64,000 bases of DNA from Paraburkholderia caledonica NBRC 102488 (GCF_000685095.1 NZ_BAYE01000010.1:163633-227632), one strand, 5' to 3'. Positions 29,525 to 38,713 are shown, numbered from the stretch's first letter. Numbers and translations: made by a program. Notes: generated by a model from the letters alone, not told the origin.

Positions 29525-30025
29525 ATGCCATCAGCATTGATCATCAAGCGATCCGTCGGACTCCCTGCAAAGTTACGCCGCGGCGTGAAGTGCGCGATGC
29601 TCGCATGCTCGCTCGGGGCCGCGATGCCAGGCTACGGCGCGGATGTAACGTCTGCGCCTTCGGCCGCGTCGCAGGAGACACCCGCTGCGGCCTCCGCCGC
29701 GCGCGCCGCCAACGCACCCGACGATACTTTCCTGCTGACGATCTTTTTGCGCCACGACGAATCCAGGCCGCTGCCGAAGATCAACGAGCAATTGCGCGCA
29801 CAGGGTTTCTTCAAGACTTTCCCGCCGCCCGGCATAGAAGTGGTGTCGTGGTACGTGATGATGGGCATCGGTCAGGTGGTCACCCTGCGAGTGCCCGCGA
29901 GCCGCTTGCGCGAGGTCAATCGCGCGATTGAGACGACCGCGTGGGGCGGCTACCGCACCGAGTTTTATCCGACCTACGACTACAAGGCGCTCGCGCAGCA
30001 GATGCGCGCGAACGACGGCAAGTAG
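29525..30025 (+). CDS. Exported protein of unknown function
   Basis: A 166-residue protein with an N-terminal basic and hydrophobic export signal (KRSVGLPAKLRRGVKCAMLACSLGAAMPGYGAD, cleavage probably after GYGA), an Ala-rich spacer and a compact C-terminal domain (FLLTIFLRHDESRPLPKINEQL, WYVMMGIGQVVTLRVPASRL, TAWGGYRTEFYPTYDY). The domain looks like a small alpha/beta fold, but I do not recognise a family. GGAGG lies six bases before ATG 29525. Downstream is an unrelated efflux transporter gene. Confidence 0.8.
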   Translation: MPSALIIKRSVGLPAKLRRGVKCAMLACSLGAAMPGYGADVTSAPSAASQETPAAASAARAANAPDDTFLLTIFLRHDESRPLPKINEQLRAQGFFKTFPPPGIEVVSWYVMMGIGQVVTLRVPASRLREVNRAIETTAWGGYRTEFYPTYDYKALAQQMRANDGK

Positions 30026-30181
30026 CGTGCGTGGCCGGACCGGTACGCTCGCTGTCCGGCATACCGGTCGCCGCCACAAATTTGGGATACATCCCAGCGC
30101 CTTTACGCGCCCTCACGCACGGCCGATAATGCCCCGTCATTCCCGCCACGAAGCCTGTCGAGCGCGCCGCGCCGTCCAGGC

Positions 30182-31552
30182 TTGCTTGCTCTGAGCCCAC
30201 AGCCGCCCGTGTTGAAAACCTCACGTTTTTTTGGTCTGCTGCACATTCCCGGCTTCAAGCCGCTCGCCGCTGCCACGCTGATGCTGGGCGTCGCCATGTC
30301 GTTCACCGCTCCGTATCTGTCGCTATTCGGTGTCGAGCGCGCCGGTATGACGCCGTTCCGCCTTGGCGTATTCATGACTCTAATCGCGGCAAGCGGCGTG
30401 CTTGCGAGTACCTTCGCCGGCCGCTGGAGCGACGCGAGTGGCCGGCATCGGCCTTTGCTTCTGGCGGCATTGGTGCTGGCCGCCCTCGGTTACCTGTGTT
30501 TATGCGTGGTGCGCGACTACCGGCTGTTGCTCGTCGTCGGCATCGTCTTCATAGGCGCCGGCGGTTCGGCCATTTCAATGGTGTTCTCGTTTAGCCGCGC
30601 CGCGCTGCCCGTACCTGACGCGGCCGAGCGCGTGTTTGCGAGCGCGACGCTACGCACGATTCTCTCGGCGGCGTGGGTGTTCGGGCCGTCGGTGGGCGCG
30701 CTGGTGTTGGCGGCAACGAGTTTCTACGGGCTCTTCCTGTTCGCCGCGGCCAGCTTCGCCGCGTGCGCCGCCATTGTCTGGCGCATGCGCGAGCCGCAGG
30801 GCCATCTCGGCGATCACACGGTGCAGGACACGGCCTCCGAGCCGTCTTCGTCGATCACCGTACCGCCGCTGACCGAGCCGGGCGAAGACGCGCACGAGGA
30901 CTTGCCGGGCGTAGCATCGGCGAACGATATTGGCCGCGCGGTGGCGGCGCTGACGTTGCTGGGGCTGGCCGCGAACGCCACGATGATCGTGTTGCCGCTT
31001 TACATCGTGCATGGTCTGAGCGGCACGCATCTGGACGTGTCGGTGATGCTCGGCCTCGGCGCATTGACCGAAATTCCGATGATGCTCGCGCTCGGCGCGA
31101 AGTCTTCGCGCTTGCACAAGCCGAACTGGCTGGCGGCATGCGCGGCGGTTCACGCTCTGTATTTCGTCGCGATGTCGCTCGCCGGGAATGTGCATGTGCT
31201 GATCCCGATGCAGATTCTCAACGCGTTCGTGGTGGCCGTGACGTCGTGCCTCGGCATGACCTACGTGCAGGATCTGATGCCGCATTCGCCGGGGCGCGCC
31301 ACGGCGCTTTTCTTCAACGCGGCGCGGGTAGGCTCGATTCTGTCGGGCGTGTTGTCCGGTTTGCTGGTGCAGGCTTTCAGCTATCGAGGCACCTTCCTGT
31401 TCTGCGGCTTGCTGGCGCTGTGCGCGCTCGTGCTGTTTGCCGTGCCCGGTTACCGCTATCCGCTCATGTGGCGAGCGGTGCGGCGTTTCGCTCGTACGCA
31501 ATATGGCAAGCTTCAATCGGCGCGCTCGCTGCGCGGCGGCCGTGAGCCTTGA
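30182..31552 (+). CDS. MFS sugar efflux transporter (SET family)
   Basis: A 456-residue major facilitator with about twelve membrane segments and a central loop at residues 205-245 (EPSSSITVPPLTEPGEDAHED). The N-terminal half has the MFS motif A-like GRWSDASGRHRPLL. Sequence and length fit the sugar efflux transporters (SetA-type), which export sugars or sugar analogues. The start is uncertain: TTG 30182 gives the listed end, and GTG 30209 (VLKTSRFFGLL) is an alternative. It fits the carbon-metabolism content of the region. The next gene, 6-phosphogluconate dehydrogenase, is 232 bp away. Confidence 0.85.
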   Translation: MLALSPQPPVLKTSRFFGLLHIPGFKPLAAATLMLGVAMSFTAPYLSLFGVERAGMTPFRLGVFMTLIAASGVLASTFAGRWSDASGRHRPLLLAALVLAALGYLCLCVVRDYRLLLVVGIVFIGAGGSAISMVFSFSRAALPVPDAAERVFASATLRTILSAAWVFGPSVGALVLAATSFYGLFLFAAASFAACAAIVWRMREPQGHLGDHTVQDTASEPSSSITVPPLTEPGEDAHEDLPGVASANDIGRAVAALTLLGLAANATMIVLPLYIVHGLSGTHLDVSVMLGLGALTEIPMMLALGAKSSRLHKPNWLAACAAVHALYFVAMSLAGNVHVLIPMQILNAFVVAVTSCLGMTYVQDLMPHSPGRATALFFNAARVGSILSGVLSGLLVQAFSYRGTFLFCGLLALCALVLFAVPGYRYPLMWRAVRRFARTQYGKLQSARSLRGGREP

Positions 31553-31784
31553 TCTGCGCCGGCACGCATCGCACGCGCAGCCGAAGCTTGCATCGAGCTG
31601 AACGAGAGGAACTTTACGCCGCACAAAACTCTGCAATGAGGCGTATCGTTCTTGCGATGGACGCGGTTGCTGTCGTCAACGCAACCGAATCAGTCAATGC
31701 GGCATCGCCGGAACTTGCAGCAATGGCATCATGATCATCTAACTGAACCAGGCAGCGTCACGAAGCACTTTCGGGAGCGGTGAA

Positions 31785-32822
31785 ATGCAGCTAGGCATGA
31801 TTGGATTGGGACGTATGGGCGCCGACATGGTGCGGCGGCTGACCAAGGGCGGTCAACAATGCATCGCCTACGACGTACAGCCCGCTGCCGTCGAGCGGCT
31901 GGGGCAGGAAGGCGTCATGGGCGCATCGTCGCTCGAAGATCTCGTGGCGAAGCTCGCGAAGCCGCGTGCGGTGTGGCTGATGGTGCCCGCTGCCGTGGTC
32001 GACGGCACGCTCGACAAACTCTTGCCGTTGCTGGAACCGGGCGATATCGTGATCGACGGCGGCAATTCCTATTACCACGACGACATCCGCCGGGGCGCCC
32101 AGTTGGCCGAGCGCAAACTGCACTATGTGGACGTCGGCACGAGCGGCGGCGTCGCCGGACGCGAGCGCGGCTACTGCCTGATGATCGGCGGCGAAGCGGA
32201 GATCGTTCAGCGGCTGGAGCCGATTTTCTCGACGCTAGCGCCAGGCGGGGCTGCAGCCCCTGCCACACCGGGACGCACCGAGGGCAGCAGCACGGCCGAG
32301 CAGGGCTTTCTGCATTGCGGCCCGATAGGCGCGGGACACTTCGTCAAGATGGTTCACAACGGCATTGAATACGGCTTGATGGCCGCCTATGCCGAGGGCC
32401 TCAATATTCTGCGTCACGCCGACGCCGGTAAGCACGCTCGCGACGCAGATGCCGAGACTTCGCCGCTGCGTCGTCCGGAGCTTTATCAGTACGATCTGAA
32501 TCTGGCCGATATTGCCGAAGTGTGGCGGCGCGGCAGCGTGATCGGCTCGTGGCTGCTCGACCTGATCGCCGGTTCGCTGGTCGGCGACGCCGATCTGAAG
32601 AACTACGCAGGACGCGTATCCGATTCGGGCGAAGGACGCTGGACGATGGCGGCGGCCGTTGACGAGGGCGTGCCTGCGCCGGTGTTGAGCGCGGCGCTCT
32701 TCGGGCGGTTCGATTCGCGCGGCGAAGCGGACTTTGCAAACCGCGTGTTGTCGGCAATGCGCCACGACTTCGGCGGTCACGCTGAAAAACCGCCTGCGCC
32801 GTCGGGCAGCCAGCAGGGCTGA
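31785..32822 (+). CDS. gnd: 6-phosphogluconate dehydrogenase, short NAD-preferring type
   Basis: A 345-residue decarboxylating dehydrogenase that turns 6-phosphogluconate into ribulose 5-phosphate. The Rossmann motif is IGLGRMG, the substrate loop is GTSGGVAG, the catalytic Lys is in HFVKMVHNGIEYG, and IAEVWRRGSVIGSWLLDL is the all-alpha domain. Long Gnd enzymes have about 470 residues. The short class (about 300-345) is usually NAD-dependent. A TPGRTEGSSTAEQG insertion before the HCGPIGAGH strand is unusual. GGGAGCGG precedes the ATG at 31785. Confidence 0.9.
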   Translation: MQLGMIGLGRMGADMVRRLTKGGQQCIAYDVQPAAVERLGQEGVMGASSLEDLVAKLAKPRAVWLMVPAAVVDGTLDKLLPLLEPGDIVIDGGNSYYHDDIRRGAQLAERKLHYVDVGTSGGVAGRERGYCLMIGGEAEIVQRLEPIFSTLAPGGAAAPATPGRTEGSSTAEQGFLHCGPIGAGHFVKMVHNGIEYGLMAAYAEGLNILRHADAGKHARDADAETSPLRRPELYQYDLNLADIAEVWRRGSVIGSWLLDLIAGSLVGDADLKNYAGRVSDSGEGRWTMAAAVDEGVPAPVLSAALFGRFDSRGEADFANRVLSAMRHDFGGHAEKPPAPSGSQQG

Positions 32823-32871
32823 TTGCCCCGACCCTCCGGCTCACAGCACAGCCGATCTCATGGAGCCGCAC

Positions 32872-33573
32872 ATGCAAGCCACACAACCCACTGAAACGGC
32901 GCCGCACGACGTCGTCTTCCTGTTCGACTGCGACAACACGTTGCTCGACAACGATCACGTGCTATCGGATTTGCGCGCCCACATGATGCGCGAGTTCGGC
33001 ACTGAGAACAGTAGCCGCTATTGGGAGATTTTCGAGCAATTGCGCGGCGAGCTCGGCTACGCTGACTATCTTGGCGCATTGCAGCGTTACCGCACCGAGC
33101 ATCCAAGAGACACACGCCTCTTGCTGATGTCTTCGTTTCTGATCGACTATCCGTTCGCCAACCGGCTCTATCCAGGCGCGCTGGATGCGTTGCGGCACGT
33201 CGCGAAACGCGGGCCCACGGTGATTCTGTCGGATGGGGACGTTGTGTTCCAGCCGCGCAAGGTCGCGCGTTCCGGCTTGTGGGAAGAGGTGGAGGGCCGC
33301 GTGCTGATCTACATCCACAAGGAGCTCATGCTCGACCAGGTGATGGACTGCTACCCGGCGCGCCACTACGTGATGGTCGACGACAAGTTGCGCATTCTTA
33401 CGGCAATGAAGAAAGCTTGGGGCAACAGGTTGACCACGGTGTTCCCGCGCCAGGGGCATTACGCTTTTGACCCCAAGGAGATATCGAGCAACCCGCCCGC
33501 GGATGTGACTATCGAGCGGATTGGCGATCTCGCGCAACTAGATTTGGAAACGCTGCTGGCCGGGAAGACCTAA
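32872..33573 (+). CDS. HAD-family hydrolase
   Basis: A 233-residue haloacid dehalogenase-fold phosphatase. Motif I is FLFDCDNTLLDND with the two Asp, motif II is VILSDGD, and motif IV is YVMVDDK. A helical cap (residues about 20-100) sits between I and II. It probably dephosphorylates a small metabolite, but the substrate is not clear. GGAG lies six bases before ATG 32872; an earlier ATG at 32860 has no site. It is 49 bp after gnd on the same strand and may be cotranscribed with it. Confidence 0.9.
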   Translation: MQATQPTETAPHDVVFLFDCDNTLLDNDHVLSDLRAHMMREFGTENSSRYWEIFEQLRGELGYADYLGALQRYRTEHPRDTRLLLMSSFLIDYPFANRLYPGALDALRHVAKRGPTVILSDGDVVFQPRKVARSGLWEEVEGRVLIYIHKELMLDQVMDCYPARHYVMVDDKLRILTAMKKAWGNRLTTVFPRQGHYAFDPKEISSNPPADVTIERIGDLAQLDLETLLAGKT

Positions 33574-33665
33574 GCGCTGTGAATGCGCTGCCCGTTATCT
33601 GGACAGCCATCGCGGGCGGCGCACCGGGCGTGCCGCGAAGCGCCGCCGATCGAGCATCGCGTGCG

Positions 33666-34202
33666 TCACGAGTCCTGCGCTTTCAACCTGGCTTGCGCAT
33701 CCGCGGCGCCCATTCGGCCGGCCGCATCGAGTGCGCTCGTTCCGCTGGCATCGCGTGCATTGGGGTTCGCTCCGTGTGCGATCAGCAGGTCCATGATCGC
33801 TGTGCGGTTGAACATCGCGGCCACCATCAGTGCAGTGCGTCCGTCGGGCGACGCGCCTTCAACATCGGCCCCGTGGGAGAGCAAGGTTTCGACCACAGCG
33901 TCGAAGCCCTTGAAGGCCGCGCCCGCAAGCGGAGTCTGCCCGTTATTGTTGCGTAGGTCCGGATCTGCGCCGCGTTCCAGCAGCGTTCGCACGGCATCGA
34001 CATGTCCGTGATAGCTTGCGAGCATCAGCAGGCTGTCGCCCTTGTCATTGCGCAAATTCGGCGGCACGCCTTTTTCGATCACCGCTGCGAGCATGGCGGC
34101 GTCGCCGGCACGCGCAAGATCGAACACCTGCTGCGCGACTTCGAGCAACTGCGGGTCAATGGGTTGCGGGGAAGGAGGGGACGGGTCGGCTGGATTAGTC
34201 AA
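33666..34202 (-). CDS. Ankyrin-repeat protein, TTG start
   Basis: A 178-residue protein with a short Pro-rich N-terminus (SPPSPQPIDPQ) and about four ankyrin repeats: DKGDSLLMLASYHGHVDAVRTLLERGADP, NNGQTPLAGAAFKGFDAVVETLLSHGADV, DGRTALMVAAMFNRTAIMDLLIAHGANP and ASGTSALDAAGRMG. It is probably a cytoplasmic protein-protein interaction module. The start is TTG 34202 because AAGGAG lies six bases upstream; the ATG options further up (near 34256) have no site. A single 6-bp gap and no partner gene nearby give no role. Confidence 0.85.
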   Translation of the reverse strand: MTNPADPSPPSPQPIDPQLLEVAQQVFDLARAGDAAMLAAVIEKGVPPNLRNDKGDSLLMLASYHGHVDAVRTLLERGADPDLRNNNGQTPLAGAAFKGFDAVVETLLSHGADVEGASPDGRTALMVAAMFNRTAIMDLLIAHGANPNARDASGTSALDAAGRMGAADAQARLKAQDS

Positions 34203-34207
34203 TGAAA

Positions 34208-34214
34208 TCTCCTT
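34208..34214 (-). promoter_or_regulatory. Ribosome binding site that fixes the TTG start
   Basis: The minus strand reads AAGGAGA six bases before the TTG at 34202. This site decides the start of the ankyrin gene. Confidence 0.75.
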
Positions 34215-34293
34215 GCAATAACGCCTCGCGCCTTGGCGCATGAACATGGGCAGCATACACAGATTGTGCAGGCGCCGCGCGCACCGCGCGTTG

Positions 34294-34419
34294 CTAAACG
34301 GCGCCGAAAAGTTTTACCAGCAAGCCGAACACGCCAACCAGAACGGCCACGCCCGCGCACAGCAGCACGAGCGTGACAAGAAGAACCAGCGGCGCTTTAA
34401 AACGGTTGGGTGTCGGCAT
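34294..34419 (-). CDS. Possible 41-aa single-pass membrane protein
   Basis: A short minus-strand frame (ATG 34419, stop at 34294) encodes MPTPNRFKAPLVLL and then a run of hydrophobic residues ending KLFGAV. A single hydrophobic span of about 25 residues with a basic N-terminus (NRFK) fits a small inner-membrane protein. There is no clear ribosome binding site upstream. No family is recognised. It lies between the ankyrin gene and the phosphoketolase gene, on the opposite strand from the latter. Confidence 0.5.
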   Translation of the reverse strand: MPTPNRFKAPLVLLVTLVLLCAGVAVLVGVFGLLVKLFGAV

Positions 34420-34786
34420 GATCAATGTGTATGGTTAAGAACGAATAGGCGAACAGACGACACTGCAATGTGACGGGAACAACGAGATGTGGTCGTCGCG
34501 GTCCACAGCTTAAGCGTTTCGCGCAATACCTGCAGCAAGGCTGGCGTAAGACTTGCAGCGCGATGCGCTGCGACGGCGAGTGTTGAGCAGCATCAAGCTT
34601 TTCGCAAACAATCCCGAACGATGATGCGTGCATCCGGTCACACCGCTGGCGACCGGCGCGCAACGGCGAACTATCCTCCATGTAGCGCTCTACGCACGCG
34701 GCTGTCATGTCAAACGCATGACGCTCATCCGCGAAGCTTCGCAATCTCCGTCAACCTGCCTGACAGTCCTTACGAGGAGTGACGCC
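34420..34786. other. 367-bp region upstream of phosphoketolase
   Basis: No supported gene. It must contain the phosphoketolase promoter and possibly that of the small minus-strand membrane ORF. I see no confident -35/-10 pair, repeat or riboswitch. Confidence 0.4.
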
Positions 34787-37180
34787 ATGGCTGAGACAAC
34801 CTCCCGACCCACCCCGCCGCAAACGCTCGACCCCGATACCCTGCGCAACATGGATCGCTACTGGCGCGCGTGCAACTATCTGTCCGCCGGCATGATCTAT
34901 TTGCGCGACAACCCGTTGCTGCGCGAGCCGCTCAAGCCCGAACACATCAAGAATCGTCTGCTGGGACATTGGGGCTCGGATCCTGGGCAAAGCTTTCTGC
35001 TCGTGCATCTAAACCGGCTGATCAAGAAGCTCGATCTGAATGTGATCTTCATTTCGGGTCCAGGCCATGGCGCGCCTGCCACGCTCGCCAATTGTTATCT
35101 GGAAGGACACTATTCGGAAATCTATCCGGACCGCAGTGAAGACGAAGCCGGTATGCGGCGCTTTTTTCGTCAGTTTTCGTTTCCGGGCGGCATCGGCTCG
35201 CATTGCACGCCCGAAACGCCCGGGTCTATCCATGAAGGCGGCGAACTGGGCTACAGCCTGTCGCACGGCTACGGCGCCGCATTCGATAACCCGGACTTGA
35301 TCGTCGCGGTCATGGTCGGCGACGGCGAGGCCGAAACCGGTCCGCTCGCTACGTCGTGGCATTCGAACAAGTTCCTCAATCCGATCCGCGACGGCGCTGT
35401 GCTGCCGGTTCTGCATTTGAATGGCTACAAGATTGCGAACCCAACTGTGCTCGCGCGGATTCCACGCGAAGAACTGGAAGCGCTGCTCACCGGATACGGA
35501 CATAAGCCGTATTTCGTCGAAGGGGACGATCCCGAGGTCATGCATCAGCAGATGGCGGCCACGCTCGAACAGTGCGTCGACGAAATCCGCGCGATCCAGC
35601 AGCATGCACGCGATAACAACGACCCGACGCGGCCGCGCTGGCCGATGATCGTGCTGCGCTCGCCGAAAGGCTGGACCGGTCCCAAGGAAGTCGACGGCCA
35701 CAAGGTGGAAGGCTCATGGCGCGCGCATCAGGTGCCGATTGCCGATCCCGTGACAAACAGCAAGAGCCTCAAACTGGTAGAAGGCTGGCTGCGCAGTTAT
35801 CAGCCTGATGCGCTGTTCGACGCTTCCGGCCGCCTTGTTGAAGAATTGCGCGAACTCGCGCCGAAGGGCGCGCGCCGCATCAGCGCCAATCCGCATGCGA
35901 ACGGCGGCGCGCTATGCAAGATGCTCGACATGCCCGCGTTTCGCGACTATGCGGTCGACGTGAGAAAGCCCGCGTCCGCATACACGTCGCCGACTCAGGT
36001 GCTTGGCGAGTTTTTGCGCGATGTCATGCGCAACAACATGACCAACTTCCGCGTGTTCGGCCCGGATGAAACCGCAAGCAACAAGCTGACTGCCATCTAT
36101 GAAGCATCGGGCAAGACGTGGCTCGCGGAGGGCGAACCCGGCGACGCGGACGGCGGCGCGCTGTCGGCCGACGGCCGCGTGATGGAAATGCTCAGCGAAC
36201 ACACGCTGGAAGGCTGGTTCGAAGGTTACGTGCTAACGGGGCGGCATGGGCTCTTCGCCACTTATGAAGCCTTCGTGCACGTGATCGATTCGATGTTCAA
36301 CCAGCACGCGAAGTGGCTGGAAAAAGCGAAGCGCGAGTTGGGCTGGCGTCAGCCGGTGCCGTCGATCAACCTGCTGATCACGTCGCTCGTATGGCGCCAG
36401 GATCACAACGGTTTTACGCATCAGGACCCCGGTTTTCTCGACGTGGTGACGAACAAGAGCCCGGACGTGGTGCGAATCTACTTGCCGCCCGACGCCAACT
36501 GTCTGCTGAGCGTGGCCGATCACTGCCTGCGTTCGCGCGACTACGTGAACGTGATCGTCGCCGACAAGCAGCCGCACCTGCAGTATCTGGACATGGATGC
36601 AGCCGTTACGCATTGCACGAAGGGCATCGGCATCTGGGACTGGGCGTCGACCGATCAGGGTGCCGAGCCGGATGTGGTGATCGGCTGTGCGGGCGACATC
36701 GCAACGATGGAAGCGCTCGCCGCTGTGGAGATTCTCAAGGAGCGTTTCCCCGATCTGAAAATCCGTTTCGTCAACGTGGTCGATCTGTTCCGGCTGATGC
36801 CCGAGCATGCGCATCCGCATGGGCTGACGAACCGCGACTTCGATTCGCTGTTCACGACGAGCAAGCCGGTGATCTTCAATTTCCATTCGTACGCGTCGCT
36901 GGTTCACAAGCTGACCTACAACCGGACGAATCACGAGAACCTGCATGTGCACGGTTATCACGAGAAGGGCAACATCAACACGCCCCTCGAACTCGCGATC
37001 ATCAATCAGGTGGACCGTTTTTCGCTGGCTATCGACGTGATCGACCGCGTGCCGAAGCTGCGCGGTGTCGGCGACCATGCGAAGGAATGGCTGCGCGGCC
37101 AGATTATCGAGCATCTGAATTACGCGCATGCCGAGGGCATCGACAAGGAAGAAATCCGCAACTGGACGTGGAAAAGCTGA
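34787..37180 (+). CDS. xfp: Phosphoketolase (xylulose 5-phosphate/fructose 6-phosphate)
   Basis: A 797-residue thiamine diphosphate enzyme that splits xylulose 5-phosphate or fructose 6-phosphate with phosphate into acetyl phosphate plus glyceraldehyde 3-phosphate or erythrose 4-phosphate. Family-specific segments: ACNYLSAGMIYL, LLGHWGSDPGQ, SGPGHGAPA, the TPP motif GDGEAETGPLA, and SHEGGELGYSL-type GSIHEGGELGYSLSHGYGA. C-terminal Xfp segments include HDHNGFTHQDPGF and GYHEKGNI. GAGGAG lies seven bases before ATG 34787. Acetate kinase follows after 12 bp, so both enzymes form an acetyl phosphate to ATP module. Confidence 0.95.
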   Translation: MAETTSRPTPPQTLDPDTLRNMDRYWRACNYLSAGMIYLRDNPLLREPLKPEHIKNRLLGHWGSDPGQSFLLVHLNRLIKKLDLNVIFISGPGHGAPATLANCYLEGHYSEIYPDRSEDEAGMRRFFRQFSFPGGIGSHCTPETPGSIHEGGELGYSLSHGYGAAFDNPDLIVAVMVGDGEAETGPLATSWHSNKFLNPIRDGAVLPVLHLNGYKIANPTVLARIPREELEALLTGYGHKPYFVEGDDPEVMHQQMAATLEQCVDEIRAIQQHARDNNDPTRPRWPMIVLRSPKGWTGPKEVDGHKVEGSWRAHQVPIADPVTNSKSLKLVEGWLRSYQPDALFDASGRLVEELRELAPKGARRISANPHANGGALCKMLDMPAFRDYAVDVRKPASAYTSPTQVLGEFLRDVMRNNMTNFRVFGPDETASNKLTAIYEASGKTWLAEGEPGDADGGALSADGRVMEMLSEHTLEGWFEGYVLTGRHGLFATYEAFVHVIDSMFNQHAKWLEKAKRELGWRQPVPSINLLITSLVWRQDHNGFTHQDPGFLDVVTNKSPDVVRIYLPPDANCLLSVADHCLRSRDYVNVIVADKQPHLQYLDMDAAVTHCTKGIGIWDWASTDQGAEPDVVIGCAGDIATMEALAAVEILKERFPDLKIRFVNVVDLFRLMPEHAHPHGLTNRDFDSLFTTSKPVIFNFHSYASLVHKLTYNRTNHENLHVHGYHEKGNINTPLELAIINQVDRFSLAIDVIDRVPKLRGVGDHAKEWLRGQIIEHLNYAHAEGIDKEEIRNWTWKS

Positions 37181-37192
37181 GCGAGGCCCGTC

Positions 37193-38350
37193 ATGAATAC
37201 TCAGGACGGCGCTTCGCCGCATACCATTCTCGTGCTGAACAGCGGATCGTCGTCGCTCAAGTTCGGGCTGTTCGAGCATTCCGGCGACGACGAATCGCTG
37301 CTGCTCGAAGGCAGCGCACAAGGCATCGGCCGCCGCGACGGCCGCCTGCGGATCGCGGCTCCCGACGGGCGCGTGCTGGTCCAGGAGGAGCATGTGCTGG
37401 AGTCGCAAACCGACGCATTGCAGAAGCTTTCCACCGTGCTCGCCCAGCAACGTCATGAGCAACCCACGGCGGTGGGCCACCGTGTGGTGCACGGCGGCCC
37501 GCACTTACGCTCGCATCAGCGGCTGACGCCCGAAGTCCGCCGCCGCTTGCAGGACGCAGTGCACTTCGCGCCTCTGCATATTCCGCCGGCGCTCGATCTG
37601 ATCGATGAAGCGCAGAAGATTTTCGGCGGCGCGCAGCACTTCGCCTGCTTCGACACCGCTTTTCATGCGACGCTGCCTCCGCGTGCCGCGCAACTCGCGT
37701 TACCGCGGCGCTATGCGCAAGCCGGCGTGATTCGCTACGGATTTCACGGGCTGTCGTATGAATCGCTCGTCGCCCAGCTTGGCGCCACGTTGCCGGCGCG
37801 GGTGGTGTGCGCGCATCTCGGGAACGGTTCGAGCGTGTGCGCATTGCGCGACGGCCGCTCGGTCGACACGTCGATGGGCATGACGCCGACCGGCGGCGTG
37901 CCAATGGGAACCCGTTGCGGCGACCTCGACCCGGGCGTGCTGTTATATCTGATGCGAGTGGAGAAACTAGACGCAAACGGGCTGGAAACGCTGCTGAACC
38001 GGCACAGCGGTCTGGCCGGTTACGCCGATGGCGAGAGCGACATGCAGGCGCTCGAACAACGCGCGGCGGCGGGCGAGCCGCATGCGTCACTGGCGCTCGA
38101 CGCGTTCGCGACCGCGGTGCGCAAAACGATTGGAGGATATGCGGCTCTGCTGGGCGGCATCGATCTGCTGGTGTTTGCCGGCGGCATCGGCGAGCACAGT
38201 GTGCAGATGCGAAAACGTATCTGCGAGGGGCTGTCGTTTCTCGGCCTTGATGAAGGCGACGCCTCGGGCAAGGTGAGGGTGCTTCATACCGAAGAAGAGA
38301 AGCAGATCGCGAGGCATTGCCGCGCGTTGCTGCGCGCCGATCGTGGTTGA
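37193..38350 (+). CDS. ackA: Acetate kinase
   Basis: A 385-residue ASKHA-fold kinase that makes ATP and acetate from acetyl phosphate. Motifs: VLNSGSSSLKF, HRVVHGG, FDTAFH, RYGFHGLSY, HLGNGSS, DTSMGMTPTGG and the Arg segment GTRCGDLDPG. It is slightly shorter than E. coli AckA (400) but has all these motifs. It starts 12 bp after the phosphoketolase stop with GAGG upstream, so the two are almost certainly co-transcribed. No phosphotransacetylase gene is adjacent. Confidence 0.95.
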   Translation: MNTQDGASPHTILVLNSGSSSLKFGLFEHSGDDESLLLEGSAQGIGRRDGRLRIAAPDGRVLVQEEHVLESQTDALQKLSTVLAQQRHEQPTAVGHRVVHGGPHLRSHQRLTPEVRRRLQDAVHFAPLHIPPALDLIDEAQKIFGGAQHFACFDTAFHATLPPRAAQLALPRRYAQAGVIRYGFHGLSYESLVAQLGATLPARVVCAHLGNGSSVCALRDGRSVDTSMGMTPTGGVPMGTRCGDLDPGVLLYLMRVEKLDANGLETLLNRHSGLAGYADGESDMQALEQRAAAGEPHASLALDAFATAVRKTIGGYAALLGGIDLLVFAGGIGEHSVQMRKRICEGLSFLGLDEGDASGKVRVLHTEEEKQIARHCRALLRADRG

Positions 38351-38370
38351 GCGGGTCGGATCGGCTCTGC

Positions 38371-38649
38371 TCACGGGTGCTTCACGACCAGTCGATCGCA
38401 TACGCCTGCGACGCCGAACAGGCGCGTCACGTCTTCGAGCGCCGCGATTCGCTGCGCGTCGTGTTCGAGTTCGCCGTTGAGCACGATGCGCCCGTCGCGC
38501 ACTTCCACCGTGACCGTACGTTCAGGAACGGCGGCGTCCCATGCGAGCCGCCGTGTCGCCTCTTCGCCAATCTGCTCGTCGCTCAGACGCGCGCCGCCCG
38601 CGCCGTCGGCGACGGCGCTGTCCGGATTGGGAAAGCCCGAATGAGCCAT
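38371..38649 (-). CDS. BON-domain protein
   Basis: A 92-residue protein that is essentially one BON domain (LSDEQIGEEATRRLAWDAAVPERTVTVEVRDGRIVLNGELEHDAQRIAALEDVTRLFGVAGVCDRLVV). No signal peptide is visible, so it is probably cytoplasmic; BON domains often bind phospholipid or other surfaces. ATG 38649 is preferred over TTG 38664 but neither has a convincing ribosome binding site. It converges on ackA. Confidence 0.8.
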   Translation of the reverse strand: MAHSGFPNPDSAVADGAGGARLSDEQIGEEATRRLAWDAAVPERTVTVEVRDGRIVLNGELEHDAQRIAALEDVTRLFGVAGVCDRLVVKHP

Positions 38650-38713
38650 GGTTTTCAAGGTCAAGACGCGGATTGCACAACACTAGCAGATGCCGCGTCT
38701 TCGTGGCGGCAGG

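Noticed and set aside
36313..37458. Long alternative plus-strand frame across the end of xfp and the start of ackA
   Set aside because: Arg-rich shadow frame running through two well-identified genes with clear motifs in the other frame.
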